From CAIWHR01 sp963816925 (GTDB lineage Bacteria > Pseudomonadota > Gammaproteobacteria > Burkholderiales > Casimicrobiaceae), in NCBI GenBank assembly GCA_963816925.1, contig CAWFMY010000009.1:310001-374000 (forward strand): a stretch of DNA of 64,000 bases, in the 5' to 3' direction. Under the pieces are notes generated by a model that was not told where the DNA came from, did not search any database, and saw only the letters and a program-made list of their open reading frames with translations. This document shows positions 9,346 through 17,357 of this stretch, piece after piece. A program made the translations under genes and the position numbers. Position 1 is the stretch's first letter; every line of letters begins with the position of its first letter.

Positions 9346-10131
9346 TCAGATGACGGCGGCGCTGCCTCCGTCCATCGGGATGATCGCACCGGTGACGTAG
9401 CTCGCCGCGGCCGACGCCAGGAACAACGCCACGCGCGCGACCTCCTCCGGCGTTCCGGCGCGGCGCAGCGGAATCTTCGCCTGCTGCCGGGCCAGGAGTT
9501 CCGCCTCGGGCGTGCCGGTCATCTTCGCCTCGACGGCCAGACCCTCCTGCACGCGGCCGGTCAGCGTTGTGCCGGGACTGATCGCGTTGACGCGCACGCC
9601 ACGAGGGCCGTACGCGGCGGCGAGTCCCGCGGTGGCGAGCATCAGCGCCGCGTTGGCGGCGCCTCCGGGCAGGTGAATGGGATTGGCCACCTTGCCGCCC
9701 ATCCCGATGATGTTGATGATGACGCCGGCGCCGCGCGCGGCCATCTGCTTCACGACGATGTCGAGCGGGTGCACGTAGCTGAAGAATTTCGCGTCCATCG
9801 CGTCGTGCCACGCCTTTGCCGTCAGGTCGTCGGGCGCGGTGCGCTTCGCCGCGCCCGCCGAATTCACCAGCACATCGATGGGACCCAGTTGCGCCACAGC
9901 CTCGGCCACCATCCGCGCCGCTTCGTCCGCGCGCGATAGATCCGCGACGATCGCGACCGCTTTCTCCGCAGACTGCGGCAGCCGCGCGAGCGCGGCGTCC
10001 AGGTTGCCGCGGCCGCGCGAGACCAGCGCGACCTTGGCGCCTTCACGCAGGAACGCCTCCGCGCACGCGAAGCCGATGCCCTTGCTGGCGCCGGTGACGA
10101 CGACGACCTTGCCGGAAAGTTCGAGGTCCAT
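9346..10131 (-). CDS. SDR-family protein lacking the usual catalytic Tyr/Lys
   Basis: 261 residues with a classical Rossmann fold: TGASKGIG (residues 14-21), an NSAG motif near 91, GVIINIIGMGG, and RVNAISPGTTLTG after the active-site region. Where an active SDR has YxxxK, this one reads HLPGGAANAALM, putting Gly at the Tyr position and Asn at the Lys position. Cofactor binding seems intact but classical reductase chemistry is doubtful. It sits between an AHSA1-type gene and ubiD on the same strand. The product is often auto-annotated as FabG-like, which the missing residues argue against. Confidence 0.85.
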   Translation of the reverse strand: MDLELSGKVVVVTGASKGIGFACAEAFLREGAKVALVSRGRGNLDAALARLPQSAEKAVAIVADLSRADEAARMVAEAVAQLGPIDVLVNSAGAAKRTAPDDLTAKAWHDAMDAKFFSYVHPLDIVVKQMAARGAGVIINIIGMGGKVANPIHLPGGAANAALMLATAGLAAAYGPRGVRVNAISPGTTLTGRVQEGLAVEAKMTGTPEAELLARQQAKIPLRRAGTPEEVARVALFLASAAASYVTGAIIPMDGGSAAVI

Positions 10132-10137
10132 CGCCGA

Positions 10138-10674
10138 TCAGCTCTTCGCGGCGAAGCGCTTTTCGAGGGAGCCCATCACCGCCGGCCACGCGCGTTCGAA
10201 ATACGCCTTGTTCTTCGCCCACTCGTCGCCGGTGCCATAGCCGAAATTGCGCAGCGTGACCTGCGTCCGGTTGTCGGTAAGTGGCACGAAGTCGAGATAG
10301 ACCAGCGTGCGCAGCTTGCGGATCGACGGGATATCCGGCGGCGCATTCCATTCGAACACGAACTGCTCCATCGGCTTGACGCTGTGCACGAGGCAACCCT
10401 CGCTGCCGCGCGAGCCTTCCGGACCGTTGACGCCGAACCACAGCTCGTACGCGCCTCCCGGCACCGGGTCCACCTTCGCTGCCTTGGGCGCCCAGAAGCT
10501 TTCGATGCCCTCTGCCGTCGTCCAGGCTTTCCACACGTCGGCCACCGGCGCGTTGATCGTCTTGGTGACGACGATGTCGGGCGGGAGCGGCTGCGCGGTC
10601 GCGGAGGTCACCGCGAACGCCACGGCGGCGAGCAGCGCGATCAGGGTTGCAAGCGGACGAACCGGCATCATCAT
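10138..10674 (-). CDS. Exported SRPBCC / AHSA1-type protein
   Basis: 178 residues. A signal peptide (MMMPVRPLATLIALLAAVAFAVTSATAQ) precedes an AHSA1/START-like domain: PDIVVTKTINAPVADVWKAWTTAEGIESFWAPKA, FEWNAPPDIPSIRKLRTLVYLDFVPL, and TQVTLRNFGYGTGDEWAKNKAYFERAW. Most AHSA1 proteins are cytosolic, so export is unusual and suggests binding of a hydrophobic ligand in the periplasm. Three consecutive ATGs make the exact start ambiguous (10674, 10671 or 10668). It ends 6 bases before the SDR start, consistent with co-transcription. Confidence 0.8.
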   Translation of the reverse strand: MMMPVRPLATLIALLAAVAFAVTSATAQPLPPDIVVTKTINAPVADVWKAWTTAEGIESFWAPKAAKVDPVPGGAYELWFGVNGPEGSRGSEGCLVHSVKPMEQFVFEWNAPPDIPSIRKLRTLVYLDFVPLTDNRTQVTLRNFGYGTGDEWAKNKAYFERAWPAVMGSLEKRFAAKS

Positions 10675-10768
10675 GGGCTCCAGTAGGAAAGACGATCGGG
10701 CGGCCCCATGCGCTCGCGCGGGATTGCACGGACCCGTTCGTTGGCAAGTGTACGCGTGGCCGGGCGCA

Positions 10769-11266
10769 TCATGTCGGGTCGAGAAAGGAAGAGATTGCGC
10801 GCCATGCCGCCAGCTTTTCCGCAAAGGGACGCGTATACGCGGGGCTCGACGAAGGCAACGCGAGCGTAGCGTAACCCTCCGCGCGCCAGGCAGCCGCCGC
10901 GCGGGCCGCCGTTCCGCCATTGAATCCGACGAGGCGGATGCGCGGCGCGCAGGTGCGAATGCGCGCGACTTCTCCGCGCCGCGCTTCGCGAATCGCGGCG
11001 TCGAGGCTGCCGGTGCGCTCGCATGCAACGATCGTGTCCCAGAGCGCGACGCCGCGCGCCTTCAGCCGCACGAGCCGCGCAGGATAAGCCAGCGTCGTCA
11101 GCGGCTCGTCCAGCACGACGGCAAGCAACGGCCAGAAGTGATTGCGCGGATGCGCATAATATTGACGCGCCGCGAGCGACGCTTCGCCGGGAAAGCTGCC
11201 CAGGATCAGCACGCGCGCATCGGCGGCCGCGACCGGCGCCAAGCCGCGCAGGCGCGGACGCTTCAG
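10769..11266 (-). CDS. Hypoxanthine/uracil-DNA glycosylase superfamily protein (deoxyinosine glycosylase-like)
   Basis: About 165 residues. The N-terminal motif VLILGSFPGEASLAARQYYA followed by HPRNHFWPLL is typical of the hypoxanthine-DNA glycosylase branch (family 6) of the UDG superfamily. ARGVALWDTI and LPSSSPAY follow at the expected places. The enzyme would excise deaminated bases in base excision repair. The start is uncertain. The best homology-based choice is CTG at 11266 (KRPRLRGLAPV), which overlaps the ubiA stop in a CTGA arrangement like an ATGA coupling; TTG at 11242 is the alternative. No ATG is in frame nearby. Confidence 0.8.
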   Translation of the reverse strand: MKRPRLRGLAPVAAADARVLILGSFPGEASLAARQYYAHPRNHFWPLLAVVLDEPLTTLAYPARLVRLKARGVALWDTIVACERTGSLDAAIREARRGEVARIRTCAPRIRLVGFNGGTAARAAAAWRAEGYATLALPSSSPAYTRPFAEKLAAWRAISSFLDPT

Positions 11267-12180
11267 TTGAGCCGCGGCCACGCCTGCAACCGGATGGCGT
11301 AGTCCAGCGCAACGCCGGCGAACACCGCGAACCCCAGCCAGTGATTGGACAGGAAGGCGCGGAAGCAGCGATCGCGCTCTCGCGTGCGGATGAGCCACAC
11401 GTGGTACCCGGCCAGTGCCGCGGCCACCGCGAACCCCGCCCAGAAGATCGGACCCAGCGACCACAACACGGCGATCCAGGCCAGTCCGGCGAAATAGACC
11501 GTATAACAAACCGCGACGGCGGCGACATCGAAGCGGCCGAATGTCAGCGCGGACGTACGCAGCCCGAGCTCCCGATCGTCGTCGCGGTCCACCATCGCAT
11601 ACTCGGTATCGTAGGCGACCACCCAAAACAGGTTGGCCGCGAACAGCAGCCAACCCGCGGGCGGGACGCCGCCATACACGGCGGTGAACGCCATCGGAAT
11701 GCCGAACGAGAACGCGATGCCCAGGAACGCCTGCGGCAACGCGAAGTAGCGCTTGCAGAACGGATAGGCTATCGCGATGGCCAGCGCCAGGACGGACAGG
11801 CGGATCGTCGGAAGGTTGGTGCCGACCGCGACCAGCAGGAACGCGCCCCCCGCCAAGGCCGCCGCGACAACCAGCGCCTCCCAGGGCTCGATCTCGCCGC
11901 GCGCCAGCGGACGATCGGTGGTGCGCTTCACGTGCGCGTCGAAGTCCCGGTCGGCCCAGTCGTTCAGCGCGCATCCGGCGCCGCGCATCACGATGGTTCC
12001 AACCAGGAAAACGACGACGAGTTGCACCGTCGGCAAGCCCACCGCCGCCAGCCAGACGGCCGTGAGCGTGGGCCACAGCAGCAGCAGGATGCCGATCGGC
12101 TTGTCGAGGCGGATCAGCCGCTCGTAGGCATCGAAGCGTTGCGTCCACGTGCGCGCGCGCGCGGCGGGCAACCCCGTCAT
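11263..12180 (-). CDS. ubiA: 4-hydroxybenzoate polyprenyltransferase
   Basis: UbiA attaches the polyprenyl chain to 4-hydroxybenzoate in the inner membrane. 305 residues with multiple membrane helices and both Asp-rich motifs: NDWADRDFDAHVKRTTDRPLA (first, near residue 80) and DTEYAMVDRDDDRELGLRTSA (second, near 200). YERLIRLDKPIGILLLLWPT at the N-terminus is the family signature. The start overlaps the stop of the upstream epimerase gene (ATGA at 12177-12180), and its own stop overlaps the glycosylase start. Confidence 0.95.
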   Translation of the reverse strand: MTGLPAARARTWTQRFDAYERLIRLDKPIGILLLLWPTLTAVWLAAVGLPTVQLVVVFLVGTIVMRGAGCALNDWADRDFDAHVKRTTDRPLARGEIEPWEALVVAAALAGGAFLLVAVGTNLPTIRLSVLALAIAIAYPFCKRYFALPQAFLGIAFSFGIPMAFTAVYGGVPPAGWLLFAANLFWVVAYDTEYAMVDRDDDRELGLRTSALTFGRFDVAAVAVCYTVYFAGLAWIAVLWSLGPIFWAGFAVAAALAGYHVWLIRTRERDRCFRAFLSNHWLGFAVFAGVALDYAIRLQAWPRLN

Positions 12181-13079
12181 AGCGGCAACGCAAGCTGGCG
12201 CTTGAGATCGCGTGGCGCGATTTTCGAGAGCATCACGTCGGGCACCGGGTAGCGCAGCCGCACACGCAGTTCGCGCTTCATCCGGCCGTTGGTGAGGCGC
12301 CGCGATTCGTTCATGAACGACAGCAGCATGGGCGTGATGCGCCGCTCGGCCTCGTCCCACGTCACGCGCGGCGGGCGCGGCAGCTGGAACGCGTCGGCGA
12401 CCGTGTCGAACCAGCCGCCCATCTTCATCTGCGCGTCGTCGGTCACGTTGTAGGCGCGATTGGGAAGGCCGTGGAACAGCGCCGCCACGGTCGCGCGCGC
12501 GAGGTCGTCGGCATGGATGTGGTTGGTGAACACGTCGTCGTCCGCCGCCAGCACCGGCGTTCCCTGGCGGATGCGGTCGAGGGGCAGCCGCGTTTCCGCG
12601 TAGATGCCCGGCGCGCGCAGGATGGCGAGCTGCACGTGGTGGCCGCGCGCCCATGCGCGCAGCCGGTCTTCGGCGGCGACCCGCCGTCGCGCGCGCGGCG
12701 TCTGGGCGCGGCGGGCATGCGTTTCGGCCACCTGCGCGCCCGCGCAATCGCCGTACACGCCGGACGTGGAAATGTAGACGAAGCGGTGGGGTATAATCCG
12801 CGCCCTTGCCAGCGCCGCGATGAGCTTTTGCGTGCGCGGATCGTCGCGGCCGTCGGGTGGCGGCGGCGCAAAGTGCAGTACCGCGAAGGGCGCGGTGCGC
12901 AAGCGGCCGAGCGATGTATAGTCGTCCAGGTCGCCGGCAAGCGGAACGACGCCGTGTGCGCGCAGCCTCGGTGCATGCGCGGCGCGGCGAATGAGTCCGT
13001 AGAGGCGGACCCGGCCGCGCAGCAATAGCGCGGTGCGAAGTGCCACGTCACCGCATCCGATCAACAGTACCCTGATCAC
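12177..13079 (-). CDS. NAD(P)-dependent epimerase/dehydratase-like (extended SDR) protein
   Basis: 300 residues. The N-terminal nucleotide-binding stretch MIRVLLIGCGDVALRTALLL resembles the YeeZ-type atypical SDRs. VLHFAPPPPDGRDDPRTQKL and RFVYISTSGVYGDCAG give the SDR core, and FTNHIHADDLARATVAAL with YNVTDDAQMKMGGWFD matches the conserved C-terminal half. The usual YxxxK is not obvious (VYGDC follows the Ser motif). The substrate is unknown. It is translationally coupled to ubiA, so a link to quinone or envelope metabolism is possible but only inferred. Confidence 0.82.
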   Translation of the reverse strand: MIRVLLIGCGDVALRTALLLRGRVRLYGLIRRAAHAPRLRAHGVVPLAGDLDDYTSLGRLRTAPFAVLHFAPPPPDGRDDPRTQKLIAALARARIIPHRFVYISTSGVYGDCAGAQVAETHARRAQTPRARRRVAAEDRLRAWARGHHVQLAILRAPGIYAETRLPLDRIRQGTPVLAADDDVFTNHIHADDLARATVAALFHGLPNRAYNVTDDAQMKMGGWFDTVADAFQLPRPPRVTWDEAERRITPMLLSFMNESRRLTNGRMKRELRVRLRYPVPDVMLSKIAPRDLKRQLALPL

Positions 13080-13147
13080 GTCCCGGCCTTACACTGCCGT
13101 GCAGGTCGCTCGATAGTTGCACTTTGCCTGCGCGGCGAACGTTCGAA

Positions 13148-14179
13148 ATGACGCAAAAGATTACCATAAAGCCCAGCGATCACACGTATGCGTGCGAGGA
13201 CGGCGAGACCGTGCTCGCCGCGGCGATGCGCAACGACCTGATGCTGCCGTACGGGTGCCGCAACGGCGCGTGCGGAACGTGCAAGGGGAAGATCCTCGCG
13301 GGCGACGTCGACTACGGTCCGCATCAGGCTTCGACGCTTACCGCGGACGAAAAGCGCGCCGGACTGGCGCTCTTCTGCTGCGCGCGGCCGCTCACCGACC
13401 TCGTCATCGAAGTGCGCGAAGTGCGCCGCGCCGGCGACATCCAGATCAAGCGGCTGCCCTGCCGCATCGAGTCGATCGAGAAGGCCGCGCCCGACGTCGC
13501 GATCGTGCGCTTCAAGCTGCCGGCGAACGAGCGGCTGCAATACCTGGCCGGCCAGTACATCGACTTCCTGCTGAAGGACGGCAAGCGGCGCAGTTTCTCT
13601 CTCGCCACGCCGCCGCACGACGACCAGCTGCTGGAACTGCACATCCGGCACGTGCCGAACGGCTTCTTCACCGACCTGCTGTTCTCGCAGTACAAGGGGC
13701 GCGAGATCCTGCGCTTCGAAGGTCCGCTCGGCGCGTTCTACCTGCGCGAGGATTCCGACAAGCCGGTGATCTTCGTCGCCGGCGGCACCGGCTTCGCGCC
13801 GATCAAGGCGATCATCGAGCACGCGCTCTATCACAAGCTCGACCGCGAGATGGTGCTGTACTGGGGCGTGCGTTCGCTGCGCGACCTCTACCTGCCGGAC
13901 CTGCCGGGACAGTGGCAGTCGGAGCACAAGAATTTCACGTTCATCCCGGTGTTGTCCGATCCGCTGCCCGAAGACGCGTGGCCCGGGCGCACCGGATTCG
14001 TCCATGCGGCGGTCGCGACCGACTTCCCGGACCTTTCGGGCTACCAGGTGTATGCGTGCGGCGGACCGCTGATGATCGACGCCGCGCGCAGCGAGTTCAC
14101 GCAGAAGCACGGATTGCCTGCCGAGGAATTTTTCGCCGACAGCTTCACCTACGCCGCGGAAGCGGAGGCGCGGAGCTAG
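13148..14179 (+). CDS. 2Fe-2S ferredoxin/FAD/NAD(P) reductase (CDP-6-deoxy-delta-3,4-glucoseen reductase-like)
   Basis: 343 residues in three domains. Residues 1-90 form a plant-type 2Fe-2S ferredoxin (CRNGACGTCKGKIL plus a distal FCCARP cysteine). Residues ~95-200 form an FAD-binding domain with RRSFSLAT. Residues ~205-343 form an NAD(P)-binding domain with FVAGGTGFAPIKAI and YACGGPLMIDAAR. Such proteins pass electrons from NAD(P)H to a partner oxygenase or reductase. The database name comes from sugar dehydration enzymes, but no sugar-pathway genes are nearby; the neighbours are ubi and hem genes. Divergent from the epimerase-ubiA run. ATG 13148 follows a short AT-richer leader. Confidence 0.9.
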   Translation: MTQKITIKPSDHTYACEDGETVLAAAMRNDLMLPYGCRNGACGTCKGKILAGDVDYGPHQASTLTADEKRAGLALFCCARPLTDLVIEVREVRRAGDIQIKRLPCRIESIEKAAPDVAIVRFKLPANERLQYLAGQYIDFLLKDGKRRSFSLATPPHDDQLLELHIRHVPNGFFTDLLFSQYKGREILRFEGPLGAFYLREDSDKPVIFVAGGTGFAPIKAIIEHALYHKLDREMVLYWGVRSLRDLYLPDLPGQWQSEHKNFTFIPVLSDPLPEDAWPGRTGFVHAAVATDFPDLSGYQVYACGGPLMIDAARSEFTQKHGLPAEEFFADSFTYAAEAEARS

Positions 14180-15387
14180 ACGGCGGCGCTTCCGGCGGGC
14201 GAGCGCTCGAGTTCGGCGAGTGCCAGCTTGAGCGCGGTGGCGAGGTGCGCGTTGGCTGCGTCGTCGCGTCCCAGTCGCGCCAGCAGCTCACCCAGCGCGA
14301 CGTGCGCGCGCCAATGGTTGTCGAGCGCCAGGCTTGCCTCGAAGTAGGTCTGCGCCTTGCCCCACAGCGTTTCGCGTTCGCACAACTTGCCCAGCGCATA
14401 GAGCAGCGTGGCATCCTGGCTGTGCTGCAGCAGCCAGTGCTCAGCCGTCTCCAGCTGCCGCGTCGCTTCCGGCGTCCTGCATTGCGCGTAGAGCGCCGCG
14501 AGTTCCGCGTCCCACGCGCGGTCGAGGCAGGTCACGATGATCTGCGCCGCCTCGCGATCGCCGCCCAGCCGGAGGAAGCTCGTCGCGCCCGCGCGTGCGA
14601 CCCGCGGATTCACTTTGTCCGCTTCGGGCAACCGGTTCCAGTACGCGCGCAATCCGGCCGCATCCTGGCGCAATGCCGCCAGCGCTTCCGCATGCGCACC
14701 GGCGCGCACGAGATCGCCCTGCGCGCTGTCGTAGACTTTGCGCTTGACCAGCTGATCGACGAGCGGAGGGATCTCCGCATGCCGCCCGGCCGCGGTCAGC
14801 GCCCGCATCTCGAGACGTAACGCCGCCGTGTGCAGGCCCGCCTCGCGCCTCAGGCTGCCCAGCTGGCTCAGCGCCTCGCCCGGTTGGCCGCGCTCCAGCG
14901 CCGTCTCCGCCATGAGCATGAGGCGCGGCACTTCGAGACTTCCGACGCCGGCGTCCGCCCGACCCAGGTAGGCATCGGCCGTATCGAATTCGCGCGTCTC
15001 GATCGACGCACGGGCGCCGATCAGCGCCGACAAGCCCGAGGACTGCGGGATCGCCAATGCCTCATCGGCAAATTGGCGCGCCTTGCCGTAGCGCCCCTCG
15101 AGCAGCGCGACGACCGCTCCATCCTGCTTGGCGCGCGCGCGTTCGATGTTGCGGCGGCGCCTCGCCTCGCGCACTTCCTGCGGCAGCTGCGCGATCCTCG
15201 CGGAAAGGCGCAGCAGCAGGTAGAGGATGACAAAGACCGCGATCGCGAAGACGATGAACGCGTTCAGCGACAGCTCGACGCGATACGGCGGCGCGACGAA
15301 GAGCGCATATCCTGTGTTGCTCTTGAACGCCAGTGCGGCGATGACCGCGAGCACCGCCAGCAACAGGAACGCGAACAAGGCGCGCAT
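14176..15387 (-). CDS. hemY: HemY, TPR-containing membrane protein of haem biosynthesis
   Basis: 403 residues. Two N-terminal membrane helices (LFAFLLLAVLAVIAALAF and FIVFAIAVFVILYLLLRL) enclose GYALFVAPPYRVELSLN, the HemY signature. A cytosolic TPR-rich region follows (GALVALLEGRYGKARQFADEAL, LYALGKLCERETLWGKAQTYFE). This proteobacterial HemY is not protoporphyrinogen oxidase; its exact role in haem synthesis is unsettled. It lies 15 bases after hemX, and its stop overlaps the end of the reductase gene on the other strand by four bases. Confidence 0.92.
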   Translation of the reverse strand: MRALFAFLLLAVLAVIAALAFKSNTGYALFVAPPYRVELSLNAFIVFAIAVFVILYLLLRLSARIAQLPQEVREARRRRNIERARAKQDGAVVALLEGRYGKARQFADEALAIPQSSGLSALIGARASIETREFDTADAYLGRADAGVGSLEVPRLMLMAETALERGQPGEALSQLGSLRREAGLHTAALRLEMRALTAAGRHAEIPPLVDQLVKRKVYDSAQGDLVRAGAHAEALAALRQDAAGLRAYWNRLPEADKVNPRVARAGATSFLRLGGDREAAQIIVTCLDRAWDAELAALYAQCRTPEATRQLETAEHWLLQHSQDATLLYALGKLCERETLWGKAQTYFEASLALDNHWRAHVALGELLARLGRDDAANAHLATALKLALAELERSPAGSAAV

Positions 15388-15402
15388 CGCGGCTTCGCGG
15401 CG

Positions 15403-16527
15403 TCAGGGCCCGCGCCCGGCCGATGTAGGCATGCGCGCGGCCCCGGGCTCGGCGCGGTGTTCGCGGCCGGCCTTCTGCGCGCGCAGCGCGACGAGGCTGT
15501 CGTTGACGTCCGGCAGGTCGGCGGGGATCACCGTCGTTCCGAGCTGCGTCAATGTCGCCGCGACCGCCTGCACGGATTTCGCGCGCGTATCGAAGTACTT
15601 CTTCACCCACGCACTGGCCGCGTCGATGTCGGACTTGAAACTCGCCTGATCGCGGGAGAGGAGCGCCACGCGCGCCGACAAGAGGCGCAGCCGCAGGTTT
15701 TCGCGCAGGAAGTATTGCTGTGACGGGGACACGAGCGGCGCCGCGGGCCGGTCCGACACCTCGATGCGCACCAGCGCTTTGACGTCGTTCCACGCGCCGC
15801 GCAAGAACGCAAGCCACGCTGGTTCGTCGCGCGGCGCTTGCGCCGGTGCGGGCTCGGGCAGCCGTTCGTCCTGCGCGAGCGGCAGCGTGTCGATGGTCGC
15901 CAACGCGCGATCGAGCTTCAGCGCCACGCCGGGAACATCGACCGACGGAATGGCCTTCAGCCGATCCATGTCCTTGGCGAGCGCGCGGCGAAGCGGCAGC
16001 AGTTGCGCGCGGTTGGTGCCGGCAAGCCGTCCATCCGCCAATTGCAGCGCCGCGAGCGCCGCCGGCACGTTGCCCGCGAGCGCCAGCTGCTGCGTCGCAA
16101 GCAGCAGCATCTGTTCGACTTCGTCGAGCAGTATTTCATCCCGCGACGGCGCGATGTCGTGGTACATCGCCTCCAGCGACGCCTGTTGCGTCTGCAGCTC
16201 GGCCATCCGCGTCTCGAGCAGCGCAAGCTTGGAGCGCGATTCGAATATCTCGCCGGTCTGGTCCGAGTCGCGCGCCTTTGCCTGCGCCAGCGCCGCGTCC
16301 TGGTCGGCCACGCGCCTCGTCAACTCGGCGCGTAACGCCTCGCTGTTGTTGCGCGAATCGAACCAGGCCAGTCCCGCGACAGCCGCCACCGCTATGGCGA
16401 CGAGCGCCGCAACGCCCCGCGAGACGGGTTTGCCGAGCGGCGTCGTGGGTGGCGCAGCGCGCCCCAGTCCGCCGCTGGCCGGGGCCGCCTGCTCGTCATC
16501 GCCCGTCAAAGGAGAAATGGGATCCAT
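15403..16527 (-). CDS. hemX: HemX-type membrane protein (annotated uroporphyrinogen-III C-methyltransferase)
   Basis: 374 residues. A cytosolic N-terminus leads to one membrane helix (GVAALVAIAVAAVAGLAWF, about residues 38-56). A long coiled coil follows (EALRAELTRRVADQDAALAQAK...LETRMAELQTQQASLEAMY) and then the conserved HemX block (DEVEQMLLLATQQLALAGNVPAALAALQLAD). There is no SAM-methyltransferase motif, so the database name is misleading. ATG at 16527 is preferred over an in-frame TTG five codons upstream. Upstream of hemY, with which it is probably co-transcribed. Confidence 0.9.
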   Translation of the reverse strand: MDPISPLTGDDEQAAPASGGLGRAAPPTTPLGKPVSRGVAALVAIAVAAVAGLAWFDSRNNSEALRAELTRRVADQDAALAQAKARDSDQTGEIFESRSKLALLETRMAELQTQQASLEAMYHDIAPSRDEILLDEVEQMLLLATQQLALAGNVPAALAALQLADGRLAGTNRAQLLPLRRALAKDMDRLKAIPSVDVPGVALKLDRALATIDTLPLAQDERLPEPAPAQAPRDEPAWLAFLRGAWNDVKALVRIEVSDRPAAPLVSPSQQYFLRENLRLRLLSARVALLSRDQASFKSDIDAASAWVKKYFDTRAKSVQAVAATLTQLGTTVIPADLPDVNDSLVALRAQKAGREHRAEPGAARMPTSAGRGP

Positions 16528-16601
16528 TGCCGCGACATCCAAAGGAACTCGATTCTAGCAGCCGGCGAAAGGGCCGACGGCTCAAGTCTGGCCGCAACGG
16601 C

Positions 16602-17348
16602 ATGGGGTCGCTTACAATCTGGATCTGCCGACGGTCGCCGCCGGCGCGTGCTTCCAACCTGACGGACTCCATTTCCGTGAACGGCCTTACGCTGCTCGTC
16701 CTGATTGCGCTCGCGATCGGCGTTTTCGTCGCGTATCGGGTGGGCAAGCAGCACGGGCGGCGCGATGCGGCGGGCGAGCTTCCGCTGCGCGCCACCGTGA
16801 TCAACACTCCGCCGGCGATCCCTGCCTCCGACATGCAGGCCCGCGCCTCGGCAGCGCCGGACGACGACGCGACCGAGGCCGATCGCGTGGGCGCCGAGAA
16901 AGCGCGGCTCACCCGCAGCCTCACCGTCGAGAACGACGCGCTGCGACGCGCCGCGACGACCGATGCGGCGCTGCGTGGACAGCTCGCCGACTTTGCCGAA
17001 GACCGCCGCCGGCTGCTGCGCGACAATGCGCAGGCGCGCGCCGACACCGCACGCTACCGCGAACTCGTCGTCGACCTCGAGAACAATGCGCTGCCGCCGC
17101 TGCTCGACGGCCCCAACATGTTCGACGATCTCAAGCTCATCGTCGGCATCGGCCCGGTGCTCGAGCGAATGCTGCACAGGCTGGGCGTCTCGACCTACCG
17201 GCAGATCGCGCGCTGGAGCGAGCGCGACATCGACGAAATCGACGCCAAACTGCCCGAATTCCCGGGCCGCATCCGCCGCGACGGCTGGGTCACGCAAGCG
17301 CGTGAGCTGCACCAGTCGAAATACGGCGAGACGCTGTCGCTGCGCTAG
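16602..17348 (+). CDS. Membrane-anchored coiled-coil protein with C-terminal helix-hairpin-helix-like domain
   Basis: 224-248 residues depending on start (ATG 16602 or GTG 16677, the latter placing MNGLTLLVLIALAIGVFVAYRVG at the N-terminus as a membrane anchor). A charged coiled coil spans the middle (AEKARLTRSLTVENDALRRA...). The last ~65 residues, DDLKLIVGIGPVLERMLHRL followed by GVSTYRQIARWSERDIDEID and FPGRIRRDGWVTQARELH, match the HhH-like domain found at the C-terminus of some NuoE and ribosomal-protein-linked proteins. The function is unknown. Divergent from hemX, 9 bases upstream of the DMT transporter gene. Confidence 0.78.
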   Translation: MGSLTIWICRRSPPARASNLTDSISVNGLTLLVLIALAIGVFVAYRVGKQHGRRDAAGELPLRATVINTPPAIPASDMQARASAAPDDDATEADRVGAEKARLTRSLTVENDALRRAATTDAALRGQLADFAEDRRRLLRDNAQARADTARYRELVVDLENNALPPLLDGPNMFDDLKLIVGIGPVLERMLHRLGVSTYRQIARWSERDIDEIDAKLPEFPGRIRRDGWVTQARELHQSKYGETLSLR

Positions 17349-17357
17349 GCTGCCGCC

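Noticed and set aside
15838..16558. Long plus-strand ORFs opposite hemX
   Set aside because: Shadow frames caused by high GC; hemX has clear family motifs on the minus strand.
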